Assembly: GCF_022965805.1 (NCBI RefSeq)
Contig: NC_133103.1
Location: 25,631,462 to 25,695,461 of the forward strand
Length of the DNA: 64,000 bases
Direction of reading: 5' to 3'
DNA from: Primulina eburnea
Taxonomy: Eukaryota; Streptophyta; Magnoliopsida; Lamiales; Gesneriaceae
Part shown: in pieces, positions 1-9,453 of the stretch
Numbering within the stretch: the first letter of the stretch is position 1
Layout: each line of letters opens with the position of its first letter
Notes under the pieces: model-generated
Database searches by the model: none
What the model was told of the DNA's origin: nothing
The model's input: the letters and a program-made list of their open reading frames with translations, nothing else
Position numbers and translations under genes: made by a program

Positions 1-1167
1 GACCTTCTCCAACTCAAGTACGAGACCTTTGAGATGGAACCCAAGGAGGATATCGACACCATGTTCCGGCGGCTCACCCAAATCATCAATGAGCTTGCCC
101 AACTTGGTGAGAACTACCCAACTAAACAAGTGTGGAGGAGAGCCCTTCGAGCATTACCGGCGGAATGGGATGCAAAGCGCACGGCTATCATTGAATCCAA
201 CAAGGGAGATGCGGCATCCTACGACCTTGATCAACTTCATGGGACCCTAAAGACCCATGAACTTGAAGTATCTACCCGGAAGGAGACAAAGAAAGATGAC
301 GACAAAGTAAAGGCGAAAGGGATCGCCTTGACCAGTCAACTTGAAGATAGCGACGATGAAGAAATGGCACTCCTCACTAGAAAGTTCAAAAGATTCATGC
401 GGAGTTCCAACTTCAACAAGAAAGACAAAAAGTTTGAGAAGGAAGTGACCTGCTACAACTGTCAACAAAAGGGTCACTATGCAAACGAGTGTCCCTCCAA
501 GAAGAAGGCCGGCAAAGACAAGAAAAAGGCCCTTCTAGCCACGTGGAGCGACAGCGACAACGAAGAGGAGTCTACCCTATGCTTCATGGCGAAGGAAGAT
601 CATCTGACCGACTCGGATGACGACGAGGTACCCTCTTACGATGAATTACTCTCCGCTTACACTAGTATGTACAATAAGGCTAAGTCACTTAGAAATGAGA
701 ATAAGCAACTTAAAACTGAACTAGAAGCTAGGATGCATGACAACACTAAGCTCAAGACAAACCTAAGAGACTTAGAGAAAGCCTTCAACAAGTTCAATGT
801 GAGTAGCGGTAAACTAGAAAACCTCTTGAGCATGCAAAGGTGTAACTTCGACAAAGGAGGTCTAGGATATGAAAAGAAATCAGTCAACTTCGCTAGTCTT
901 ATCGCAAAGGGAAAACCAAGATCACCACCAACATGTACTTACTGTTGTAAGATAGGCCACATAAGACCTAAATGCAAGAAACTTAGACACCAACACAACA
1001 AGAATAGTTATTGGAAATGGATCCCCAAATCCCCAACTACTACTAACCCCAAAGGACCCAAAGAAACGGGTACCAACTATCAAACTGTATCTCAACCTTG
1101 TAGGGACAAAGGGGAGACAAGTCATCGAGCACTTGGTATCTTGACAGTGGATGCTCTCGACACATGA
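1..1167 (+). CDS. gag: Copia gag (nucleocapsid) polyprotein, 5' truncated by window edge
   Basis: The frame is open from base 1; the first ATG (34) is internal to the domain. The N-terminal part matches the copia gag capsid region by its helical, charged character. Two CCHC zinc knuckles of spacing C-x2-C-x4-H-x4-C lie at 451-492 and 934-975; they bind the genomic RNA in the virus-like particle. Between them are acidic Ser/Asp/Glu stretches and a coiled-coil-like Lys/Leu/Glu segment (about 650-800). The frame ends with TGA at 1165-1167, in the region where the protease motif begins in the -1 frame, so gag and pol are not in one frame here. That may be a programmed shift or a single-base indel. 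Confidence 0.9.
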   Translation, partial: DLLQLKYETFEMEPKEDIDTMFRRLTQIINELAQLGENYPTKQVWRRALRALPAEWDAKRTAIIESNKGDAASYDLDQLHGTLKTHELEVSTRKETKKDDDKVKAKGIALTSQLEDSDDEEMALLTRKFKRFMRSSNFNKKDKKFEKEVTCYNCQQKGHYANECPSKKKAGKDKKKALLATWSDSDNEEESTLCFMAKEDHLTDSDDDEVPSYDELLSAYTSMYNKAKSLRNENKQLKTELEARMHDNTKLKTNLRDLEKAFNKFNVSSGKLENLLSMQRCNFDKGGLGYEKKSVNFASLIAKGKPRSPPTCTYCCKIGHIRPKCKKLRHQHNKNSYWKWIPKSPTTTNPKGPKETGTNYQTVSQPCRDKGETSHRALGILTVDALDT

Positions 1168-4154
1168 CGGGAGAAAAGAAGCTGCTACAATCCATTCGAC
1201 CAAAAGAAAAAGGATCGGTGACCTTCGGAGACAACAGCAAAGGGATCATAGAAGGCATCGGCTCAATAGGTATATCTAACTCTACTATTATTGATGATGT
1301 ACTTCTTGTGAAAGGGCTTAAACATAACCTCCTAAGCATTAGTCAATTGTGCGATAGGGGTTATGAAGTCAAATTCACACCACACGATTGCACTGTATCA
1401 CTCACAACTGACAAAACCATTAGTTTCAAAGGTTATAGAAGTGAAAATGTTTACAAGGTCGATTTAAAGATTTCATCTTTTTCAAAAATAAAAAGCCTTG
1501 TAACATTAAATGTTGATGACAACATTCTTTGGCATAGACGACTTGGTCATGTTGGGATGAGCACCATAGAAAAACTTTTAAAACTTGACCTAGTTTCCGG
1601 AATGCCAAAGCTGAATTTAAAATTAGATTCTTTTTGTGATGCTTGTCAACTTGGTAAACACACAAAGGATTCTTTTAAAAATAAAAATTTTGTATCCACT
1701 TCTATGCCCCTTGAATTACTTCACCTAGATTTATGTGGTCCCTCGAGGACAACTAGTCTAGGAGGAAAATCTTATGCTTTTGTCATTGTAGATGATTTTT
1801 CACGTTTTACTTGGACATTGTTTTTAGCCCACAAAAATGATGCCTTTGATCATTTCAAAATTTTTGTCAAAAAGGTTGAAAATGAGAAAAATCTTTTGAT
1901 CAAACAAATCCGTAGTGACCACGGAACGGAATTTCAAAATGAAAATTTTTCAATTTTTTGTCAAAGCAAAGGCATTGGTCACAATTTTTCTTGTCCTAGA
2001 ACTCCTCAACAAAACGGTGTCGTTGAGAGGAAGAATAGGACCCTAGTAGAGATTGCAAGGACCATGCTATGTGAGCATTCTCTACCAAAATATTTTTGGG
2101 CTGAAGCAATGAGTTCTGCTTGTTACATCATCAATCGCGTATCAATAAGGCCAATTCTCAAGAAAACTCCATACGAACTATGGAGAGGGAGAAAGCCTAA
2201 CATTTCTTACTTCCGCGCTTTTGGATCAAAATGCTTCATCCACAACAATGGTAAGGACAACCTGGGTAAGTTCGATGCTAAATCGGACAAAGGTATCTTT
2301 CTTGGTTACTCTACTTCTAGCAAAGCATATAGAGTCTTTAATAAACGTACTTTACTAGTTGAAGAATCTATTCATGTCATATTTGATGAAACTAACCCTT
2401 GCTTGCCTAGAACTGTTGTTTCTGATGATGATGATATAGATATCCTTGGCGAAAAGTTGGAGTCCACAAGCCTAGATGATGTTCCTAAAGATCAAGAGGA
2501 CGCACCTCTTCCGAAGGAGTGGACTACACACAAGGATCATCCCATGGACCTCATCATTGGTAGCCCATCGAAGGGAGTATCTACTCGCTCTTCTAATATG
2601 TGCAATTATCTTGCTTTTCTTTCTCACATAGAGCCTAAGAACATAGAAGAAGCTTTACTTGATGATTCTTGGATTATTGCTATGCAAGATGAACTAAATG
2701 AATTTAGAAGAAATAAAGTTTGGAATCTTGTACCTAGACCCACTGATAGACCTGTCATAGGAACTAAATGGGTATTTAGGAACAAGTTAGATGAGCATGG
2801 TACAATCACTAGAAATAAAGCTAGGCTAGTAGCTAAAGGATATAGTCAAGAAGAGGGAATTGATTATGATGAGACTTATGCCCCTGTTGCTAGACTAGAA
2901 TCCATTCGCATGCTACTTGCTTTTGCTTGCTCTAGAGACTTTAAATTGTTTCAAATGGATGTTAAAAGTGCTTTTCTTAATGGTGATTTGAAAGAAGAAG
3001 TGTATGTTGAGCAACCTATTGGTTTTGAAGATGTGCACTTATCTGATTATGTGTATAAACTTGATAAGGCTTTGTATGGTTTGAAACAAGCTCCTAGAGC
3101 TTGGTATGAGAAATTATCTACCTTTTTGCTGTCTAATGGTTTTTGTAGGGGTAAAGTTGATATTACCTTATTTACCTTGACTAAAAATAATGATTTGCTG
3201 ATAGTACAAATATATGTAGATGATATTATTTTTGGTGCTACTAATGAACACTTGTGTAGAGATTTTTCTAAGCTTATGCAGGATCACTTTGAGATGAGCA
3301 TGATGGGCGAACTCAACTACTTCCTTGGTCTCCAAATCAAGCAATGCAAGGATGGTTTCTTTGTCAACCAAGGAAAGTACATCAAGGAGATGCTAAAAAA
3401 GTCTGGGATGGAGTCTTCCAAAGCCTCATCCACACCTATGAGCACGACAGTCAGACTCGACAAAGATGAGGGAGGTAAACCTGTTGACCAAAAGTTATTT
3501 CGTAGCATGATTGGCTCCCTACTCTATGCGACTGCTAGTAGACCTGACATTATGTTTAGTGTTTGCTTGTGTGCACGATTTCAATCATGTCCAAAGGAAT
3601 CACACTTATTCGCCTTAAAACGCATTTTCAAATATCTTTCAAATACTCCAAATCTCGGATTATGGTATTCTAAGAACTCATTTTTCGATTTAAAAGCTTA
3701 CTGTGATGCCGACTTTGGAGGATATAAGGTGGATAGAAAGAGCACTAGTGGAACTTGTTTCTTTTTGGGAAATTGCTTGGTGTCATGGTTTTCTAAAAAG
3801 CAAAACTGTGTTGCACTTTCAACGACCGAGGCCGAGTATATGGCTGCCGGTAGTTGTTGTGCACAAATTCTTTGGATGAAGTATCAATTACTCGACTATG
3901 GTGTTACTTTTTCAAAAATTCCAATCTTTTGTGATAATACAAGCACCATATGTCTAACAAAGAATCCAGTTCAACATTCTCGTACTAAACATATTGACAT
4001 TCGACATCATTTCATTCGTGATCACATTGAGCAAAATGATGTTGAACTTCACTATGTTGACACCAAGAATCAAATTGCTGATATTTTTACAAAACCACTA
4101 GATGAATCTACTTTTACTCGTTTGCGTGGTGAACTTGGCATGATTGAGTTGTAA
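1104..4154 (+). CDS. pol: Copia pol: protease, integrase, reverse transcriptase, RNase H
   Basis: The frame opens after a TAG at 1101-1103 and shows the protease motif W-Y-L-D-S-G at 1134-1151. The first ATG is at 1164, downstream of the catalytic Asp, so it is not a credible start and expression as a gag-pol fusion is more likely. Counting from that ATG, the integrase has an H-x-x-H / C-x2-C zinc region near residues 123-161 and catalytic D189, D252 and E288 (35 residues between the last two). The reverse transcriptase has Y-V-D-D at 3213-3224. RNase H motifs D-A-D and T-E-A-E-Y follow. It ends with TAA at 4152-4154. There is no internal stop, so this is the best preserved pol in the window. 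It makes and integrates element cDNA. Confidence 0.92.
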   Translation, partial: GQRGDKSSSTWYLDSGCSRHMTGEKKLLQSIRPKEKGSVTFGDNSKGIIEGIGSIGISNSTIIDDVLLVKGLKHNLLSISQLCDRGYEVKFTPHDCTVSLTTDKTISFKGYRSENVYKVDLKISSFSKIKSLVTLNVDDNILWHRRLGHVGMSTIEKLLKLDLVSGMPKLNLKLDSFCDACQLGKHTKDSFKNKNFVSTSMPLELLHLDLCGPSRTTSLGGKSYAFVIVDDFSRFTWTLFLAHKNDAFDHFKIFVKKVENEKNLLIKQIRSDHGTEFQNENFSIFCQSKGIGHNFSCPRTPQQNGVVERKNRTLVEIARTMLCEHSLPKYFWAEAMSSACYIINRVSIRPILKKTPYELWRGRKPNISYFRAFGSKCFIHNNGKDNLGKFDAKSDKGIFLGYSTSSKAYRVFNKRTLLVEESIHVIFDETNPCLPRTVVSDDDDIDILGEKLESTSLDDVPKDQEDAPLPKEWTTHKDHPMDLIIGSPSKGVSTRSSNMCNYLAFLSHIEPKNIEEALLDDSWIIAMQDELNEFRRNKVWNLVPRPTDRPVIGTKWVFRNKLDEHGTITRNKARLVAKGYSQEEGIDYDETYAPVARLESIRMLLAFACSRDFKLFQMDVKSAFLNGDLKEEVYVEQPIGFEDVHLSDYVYKLDKALYGLKQAPRAWYEKLSTFLLSNGFCRGKVDITLFTLTKNNDLLIVQIYVDDIIFGATNEHLCRDFSKLMQDHFEMSMMGELNYFLGLQIKQCKDGFFVNQGKYIKEMLKKSGMESSKASSTPMSTTVRLDKDEGGKPVDQKLFRSMIGSLLYATASRPDIMFSVCLCARFQSCPKESHLFALKRIFKYLSNTPNLGLWYSKNSFFDLKAYCDADFGGYKVDRKSTSGTCFFLGNCLVSWFSKKQNCVALSTTEAEYMAAGSCCAQILWMKYQLLDYGVTFSKIPIFCDNTSTICLTKNPVQHSRTKHIDIRHHFIRDHIEQNDVELHYVDTKNQIADIFTKPLDESTFTRLRGELGMIEL

Positions 4155-4749
4155 ACACCAGTCGAATACTCTCGTACGTATTTGTTAAATTGAGGGGGAG
4201 TATTATTAATGTGAGCATTATAATGTCGGATAATACAAATTAATTGTATTTATCCATAATTATGGCTCAACATTCATTTATGTGCTAAATATTTTAAATT
4301 TTAGGTGTTCCTCATCTTGGCTACTTCGGAATCACCGCTCCTATTCGGATGCTCCGTTTCACCTCGGATCCACCGAACCTGTTCGGATCGTCCGAACCTG
4401 ACCATAGGTTCCAGAACCTCCGATTCACTCTTCGGACCATCCGAACACAGATCGGATCGTCCGAACCCCCTTCCGATGTCATTAAATGTTCGCGCCTTCC
4501 CATGCCTGATTGTCAGACTTCGGACCCTCCGTTTATGCTTCGTAGCCTCCGTTCTATGATCGGATTGTCCGATTGTGAATCGGATCGTCCGAACTTACTG
4601 CCAGATAACCGTTCCGTTCAAATTCCGGACCTTCCGAACTCATGTTCGGACCGTCCGAACATGGCCTATAAATAGGCGTTCGGATCCTCTGATTTATTTG
4701 CTCATTCACTCCTTCTTTCTTTCCCCACACAAAACACTCACTACTCACT
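4155..4749 (+). other. Spacer between pol and ORF3 of S
   Basis: This non-coding stretch starts with a purine tract (TGAGGGGGAG, 4191-4200) just after pol. It has a plausible 3' splice acceptor, a pyrimidine-rich TTTTAG at about 4300-4305, which could serve a spliced ORF3 message. From about 4322 it becomes a dense palindrome array with a TATA box (listed separately). Short open frames here on both strands follow the repeated motif and are not genes. Confidence 0.75.
4322..4690 (+). promoter_or_regulatory. Candidate internal promoter of ORF3: palindrome array plus TATAAATAGG
   Basis: About ten copies of a dyad close to TTCGGACCGTCCGAA lie in 350 bp, for example near 4381, 4429, 4452, 4577 and 4625. 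The copy at 4641-4663 is a perfect inverted repeat with 11-base arms around one centre base. A TATA box, TATAAATAGG, is at 4667-4676, about 74 bases before the ORF3 ATG, so a transcript starting about 30 bases further would have a leader of about 45 bases. The same dyad array followed by the same TATAAATAGG occurs in this element's LTR (6478-6992). What is seen is the array and the box; promoter activity is inferred. Confidence 0.6.
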
Positions 4750-6021
4750 ATGCCTCCGCGCCGTAACGTAGCTGGCCGAAATGTTCGCCCTCGTCACGGT
4801 GCCTTTCACCATGATCTTACCCAACCACCCAACCCTCGTCCTATCCCACCTGAATTCGAAACCCGTAACATTCTGCCTGGTCGTACCCTTCACACCGATT
4901 ATCTTCGTGCAAATTTCTTTACGTTGATTACTCTTATTGAGTCTCAACGTTGGGGAAACTTCTTTCTACCTTCCGTACCCGATATCATCTACCCCTCTCT
5001 CATACATCAGTTCTATGCGAACTTTTCCTTAGTTCTTGGTGGTGATGACACTCGTGTTGTTACCATTGTTCAGGGTCGGTTCATTTCTTTTTCTACCGCC
5101 GACCTCTCCACTTGGTTCGATCTTCCTCGAGACGGACCGAGTGAGTTCTTTTCTCAGTCTTGGACTGAGAATGACCCCACTTTTGATCGAGTCACTGCCT
5201 TGACCACCATCTTCGGTCGTCCGCCTACTCCTGCCGATGACCGTCCTCATGCGAAGGACCTTTCTCCTCAGCTTCAGCTTGTTCTGAAGCTCATCACTTC
5301 TTCTATTGTTCCTCGCAGTGGAGACCTCTCCACTTGCAAATATCTCGATCTGTACATTCTCTATTATTTAGTCTCCCAGCGTCCTTTTAACCTTCCCCGT
5401 TTTCTTATGTACGCCATGGAGTACGCGGCTTCTTCTACTCGCGTCTCTTTTCCATTTGGCCGGTTCATTAACCGGATTCTAGCCCATCTGGGCATTGACT
5501 TTACAGATGAAGAATCCTTATCTATTTCTCCTCGCGAGACTATCGACCATGATACTGTTGTTAAGATGGGACTCTCTTGGAATCCCGTCTTATCCTCTTG
5601 GGTCATCGACAAGGATCGCATCTTTGCGTCCTATCGTCCGACCGAACACTTTCATGTTCCCTTCGGTCTCCTTCCTCCTCACGTTCAGACGAGAGGATTT
5701 CCCGCTGGTCCCCCTACTACGGGTACCACTCCTACCCCTTCGGTTGATATTCCCTCTTCATCCCATCAGCGTGTTCCCGACCCTATTAGCACTCCTTTGA
5801 TGACCATGGATGACCTTCCTCATGGCTTCACTCCGCCTGCTCCCTCTGGACCCTACGATCGGATTTTCGAGTATCTCGAGCGATTGGAAACTCGTTTCGA
5901 CACTCGTTTTTCTCTTTTAGAGTCTACCTTAGAGCGCCATCATACCGAGACTTCTTCGCGTCTGGATTCCATCGAGGCTGAGATGAGGAGACATAGAGAG
6001 TCGCGGGATGCGGATTCTTAG
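4750..6021 (+). CDS. ORF3 of S: accessory protein of the plant-transposon-protein type
   Basis: Open frame of 423 residues starting M-P-P-R-R. The central part (about residues 70-120) contains S-L-I-H-Q-F-Y-A-N and a V-x-G-R-F-I-S-F block, which aligns with ORF3 of element A (S-L-V-R-E-F-Y-A-N and V-R-G-K-W-V-A-F). A second shared block ends L-A-H-L-G-I-D-F near residue 250. I believe this is the family annotated as putative plant transposon protein (PF20167, from memory). Residues 340-365 are Pro/Ser/Thr rich and 375-420 look like a charged coiled coil. The position is often called env-like, but I see no signal peptide or membrane segment. Its function is unknown. Confidence 0.8.
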   Translation: MPPRRNVAGRNVRPRHGAFHHDLTQPPNPRPIPPEFETRNILPGRTLHTDYLRANFFTLITLIESQRWGNFFLPSVPDIIYPSLIHQFYANFSLVLGGDDTRVVTIVQGRFISFSTADLSTWFDLPRDGPSEFFSQSWTENDPTFDRVTALTTIFGRPPTPADDRPHAKDLSPQLQLVLKLITSSIVPRSGDLSTCKYLDLYILYYLVSQRPFNLPRFLMYAMEYAASSTRVSFPFGRFINRILAHLGIDFTDEESLSISPRETIDHDTVVKMGLSWNPVLSSWVIDKDRIFASYRPTEHFHVPFGLLPPHVQTRGFPAGPPTTGTTPTPSVDIPSSSHQRVPDPISTPLMTMDDLPHGFTPPAPSGPYDRIFEYLERLETRFDTRFSLLESTLERHHTETSSRLDSIEAEMRRHRESRDADS

Positions 6022-6331
6022 ATTATGTTTTTGTTATTTTTGTTTATTTTATCTTTATGCATCATTGTATAAAAGACTTGCATTTATTAGTGGATATTTT
6101 ACCTGTTTATTTGTCTCTCTTTATGCTTATGTCTTTTTGCTTATCACAAAAAGGGGGAGAATTTATTTGGTTAAAATTGCTGTTAATTGGTTATTAAATA
6201 AATTCGCCTTAATTCAACCTCTTAGACTTGTTATTTGATTAAGGGGGAGTTATTTAATAACATTTCGATTATGTTGATTATTGTTATCTCATTTTTTAAC
6301 CAAGTTTTGTGATCATCAAAAAGGGGGAGAT
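6022..6331 (+). other. S post-ORF3 region with three polypurine tracts
   Basis: Non-coding, T-rich. Purine tracts lie at 6148-6160 (AAAAAGGGGGAGA), 6240-6250 (AAGGGGGAGTT) and 6318-6330. The last directly abuts the LTR and is the functional position for plus-strand priming. Together with the tract at 4191-4200 the element has four such motifs. Confidence 0.8.
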
Positions 6332-7482
6332 TGTTACGCCTTAAACGCATACAAATCTCGAGGATGAGATTAATGTTTTTAATGCTGTAACATATCCCAA
6401 AGTTTTTGTTTTGATGATACCAAAACTTGGATTAAAAATGTACTAATGTTTTATATTGAGGCATGCAGGAAATTAAGAACAGGTTACGTTCGGGAAGATC
6501 CGACATTCGGTTCGGACGGTCCGAAATTGTGCAATTCAGAAGCAAAATAGAAGCTGTTCGGAAGCTGCGAGGAGAGCGTTCGGACGTTCCGAAGACGTGA
6601 TCGGACGTTCCGAACACAAGCAATCAAATCACTTCAATGCGGAGACAAATTGATATGACTGATTGATCGAGTAAGATTTCGGACGCTACGAAGGACATGA
6701 TCGGACGCTACGAAGTGTTGAAGATTTCAAATCTCTGGAAACGCGGGAATGTTCGGACGGTACGAACTTGAGTTCGGACCTTCCGAAGCTGTTCACACAC
6801 TGTCTGAAAGAACTGTTCGGAAGATACGAAGTTTGATCGGTCCATCCGAAGCGCATGTTCGGACCCTACGAAGTCAAGAACGGACGATCCGAAGTCATCC
6901 CAAAATTACGGAAATTGATTTCAATCACATCGGACGTTCCGAAGCATAAACAGAAGATCCGAACCTTGGCGTCCAAGACTAGTATAAATAGGCCTTTGAG
7001 GATGCATTTTCAATCATCCCACTCCACTCTCTTGTCTCTTACAAAGCTTTCTACTATCTCTTGTGTGCGTTGATTAAAAGAGTTGTAATATCAAAAGAGT
7101 TGTAGAAAAAGAGTGAAAGTAATACTCTCGAGTGGGTTGTAAAGTTCGTGGCTATCCTTGGAGCCCTCAAGGCCAAGTAGACGCATCGAGGCGTGGTTGT
7201 AAAAGCTAGCTTGGAGCTCCTAAAGCCAAGTCGATATAGTGATACCTCGATCCTCATCGAGAAGGGGAGACGTAGACGATTCTTCGTCGAACTTCCATAA
7301 ACATCTCTATCCCTCTTTACTTTACGCATTTACTTTACTACGCATTTATTTTACGCACTTACTTTACGCATTCTTTTTTTTGTGATTGTCCCTCAAGTCT
7401 TCCGCTTGCAATTTTTGCAAACTCGTTTTAAAAACGCTAAAGGGCCTAAAAGAACCTATTCACCCCCCCTTTAGGTTCTTCA
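6332..7482 (+). repeat. 3' LTR of S
   Basis: It begins TGTTACGCC directly after the polypurine tract and ends GGTTCTTCA, a TG...CA LTR of 1151 bp. Where it ends, sequence that is uninterrupted in the 3' LTR of A (from 26702) resumes, which fixes the right boundary; the likely 5-bp TSD is AAATA (7483-7487). It contains the palindrome array and a TATA box at 6983-6992, so U3 is about 650 bp long. Confidence 0.88.
6478..6992 (+). promoter_or_regulatory. LTR promoter of S: palindrome array and TATA box
   Basis: About fifteen copies of a dyad related to TTCGGACNGTCCGAA. Perfect 15-bp copies lie at 6511-6525 (TTCGGACGGTCCGAA) and, with one arm mismatch, at 6579-6593. Some copies have the right half changed to TACGAA (6681-6880), a second motif class. 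TATAAATAGG is at 6983-6992. Palindromic arrays in Sirevirus LTRs have, as I recall, been described before; the copy before ORF3 is the less expected part. Confidence 0.75.
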
Positions 7483-7984
7483 AAATACATCGGTAGTATT
7501 TATATAGTTCGGGAGGACATATCTTGCTATTGAAGCTATAAAAAGAATTTAGTGCTTATTGTGTTATTTAATTTTAGATTGTTGACAGGGATGTTATAAT
7601 CTTTTGTTAGATAATTAGTATCTATTTAGCACTCGGGAGAGGGAGTAGATAATTATAGAATTCTTGGTTAATGAATAAGAAGGACAATTATAATATAGCT
7701 ACACAAAATAGTACATGGTGGATAGTTGCGTGAAGTCGGACCTCTAGATCTTTTATTCCATTGTTCAACTCTGTTTGGTACTATAATTAAATTTATTTTC
7801 AATTCAGTTATTGATACGAACAAATCTGTTAATTGATTATTCTAAATAAAATCGAGACTATTTTAATTACAAGCATTAATATAAATTTAGAATTACATTC
7901 CTCGTGGGATCAACACTTGTACTCAAAATTACATTTTACTATAACTTGACGTCGTGCACTTGCGAGCAATCAAGAAAACACGCA
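7483..7984 (+). repeat. 5' LTR of A, 3' part only
   Basis: It matches 26702-27203 with three base differences seen by eye (near 7710, 7783 and 7861). The upstream part of this LTR lies left of element S, outside the window. It ends ACACGCA, the same end as the 3' LTR. Confidence 0.9.
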
Positions 7985-7993
7985 AAAAGTTTT

Positions 7994-8011
7994 TGGCGCC
8001 GTTGCCGGGGA
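7994..8011 (+). promoter_or_regulatory. Primer binding site of A (tRNA-Asp)
   Basis: TGGCGCCGTTGCCGGGGA is complementary to the 3' end of plant tRNA-Asp, which would prime minus-strand cDNA synthesis. It lies nine bases after the LTR end. Confidence 0.9.
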
Positions 8012-8128
8012 GTGTCAAATTTGAATTTATATTAGTATTGTTACCAATTAGTCTAGATTTTAATTTAGAGCTGTTTTTATTGTATTACATTGAACATTGA
8101 TTTGTTTATTGTCTTTGTTTGACAGTGC
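8012..8128 (+). other. Leader of A before gag
   Basis: AT-rich untranslated leader with no motif that I can name; it would hold packaging signals if the element behaves like others of its type. Confidence 0.5.
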
Positions 8129-9453
8129 ATGCGAAGATCGCAAAATCCTGACTTGCTTATCTTAGATCCTGAAATCGAAAGAACCGCAAGAAGATTAAGA
8201 AAGGCAAGAAGAGAAGAGATTCGAGCAATGGCTGAAAACAGAGATAATGAAAATCCACCCCCTGCAATACCCATCCGAGATCATTTTAGGCCGGTACTGA
8301 ATGCTCATTATTCGGGCATAGCACGAGGAACTATTAATGCAAATAACTTTGAGCTCAAGCCCGCATTGATAAACATGGTTCAACAGAATCAGTTTGGGGG
8401 AGCCGCCACTGCAGATCCTCATTTACATCTCAGAACATTCCTTGAAATTACGGATACGGTAAAAATAAATGGTGTTTCTGATGATATAATTCGATTGCGT
8501 TTGTTTCCTTTTTCTCTTAGGGACCAAGCAAGAGGATGGCTCCAATCGCTTCCTTTGGGGAGTATCACTACCTGGCAGGATTTAGCAACCAAGTTTCTTG
8601 CAAATATTTCCCACCTGCAAAGTCTGCACAGTTGAAAATCGAGATAAGTACTTTTAGGCAGACTGATTTTGAGCAACTATATGAGGCATGGGAATGGTAT
8701 AAGGAATTGTTGAGGAGATGTCCAAACCATGGTTTTGAAGATTGGGTACAGATTGAATTATTTTACAATGGTTTGAATGGACAAACAAGAGGCACTGTTG
8801 ATGCAGCAGCTGGTGGCACGATATTTGCCAAATCACCCGATCAAGCATATGATTTGCTTGAACAGATGACCATTAACAGTTATCAGTGGCCGTCTGAAAG
8901 GTCAGGAGTAAAGAAGCAAGCTGGAATTTATGCCATAGATCCTATTACATCACTCACCGCTCAAGTTTCAGCTTTGACAACTCAAATTGCAGCAATGAAT
9001 AAAGCTAGTACATCAGAGGTTGAAAATGCATCTGTTGTTACTGAAGAACCACATATTCCAGATGAGGCACATTATATCAACAATAGGAATTTTGGTGGTT
9101 ATGGAGGATATCGAGGTAACCCTCCCCCTAACACTTATCATCCTGGTTTGAGAAATCATGAAAACTTTTCATATGCAAATAATAAGAATGTTTTGAATCC
9201 TCCACCGGGGTTTAATACATCAAAGGGGGAAGGAAAACCTTCACTTGAGGATTTAGTTGGGACATTTGTTGTTGAATCAAGTAAAAGAATGGCTAGGACT
9301 GAATCTCGTCTTGATGGCATGGAAACTCACATGGGAAATATGGGAGCCACAATGAAGTCATTGGAGACACAGATTGGTCAATTGGCTAATGCATTGAAAG
9401 ATCAAAATAAAGGTCAGTTCCCAAGTAACACTGAAGTGAATCCAAAGGAGTAA
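8129..9453 (+). pseudogene. gag: Athila-type gag of A, one frameshift and one stop
   Basis: The protein starts M-R-R-S-Q or at the better ATG at 8228 (M-A-E-N-R-D). The capsid region of retrotransposon gag type is clear: L-R-L-F-P-F-S-L-R-D-Q-A-R-G-W-L in the first frame, then W-E-W-Y-K-E-L-L-R-R-C-P-N-H-G-F in the second. The two frames (8129-8635 and 8536-9453) join across an apparent single-base loss in the A-run near 8605. An in-frame TAA at 9451-9453 separates this from the protease frame, which continues in the same frame. No zinc knuckle is visible. A Gly/Asn-rich segment follows at about 9085-9230. Confidence 0.85.

Larger units (their letters stand above)
1..7482 (+). mobile_element. 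Element S: Sirevirus-like Ty1/copia retrotransposon, 5' end outside window
   Basis: Order is gag, pol (protease, integrase, reverse transcriptase, RNase H), spacer with a palindrome array, ORF3, several polypurine tracts and a 3' LTR. Integrase before reverse transcriptase places it in Ty1/copia. The large LTR, an extra ORF after pol and repeated purine tracts of the form AAAAGGGGGAGA fit the Sirevirus lineage (family knowledge). The right end interrupts the 5' LTR of element A: the sequence from 7483 matches the uninterrupted 3' LTR of A from 26702. The 5' LTR and left TSD copy lie before base 1. gag and pol are open apart from one frame change, so this may be a young copy, but its age cannot be read without the 5' LTR. 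Confidence 0.9.

Noticed and set aside
247..1339. Minus-strand ORFs opposite gag and pol of S
   Set aside because: Shadows of a well-supported plus-strand coding region.
4305..4675. Short ORFs of 60-108 codons over the S palindrome array
   Set aside because: Frames simply translate the repeated dyad and occur on both strands.
4750..6021. Envelope gene in S, and likewise in A
   Set aside because: No signal peptide, membrane segment or fusion-like region; coiled coil and Pro-rich tail instead.
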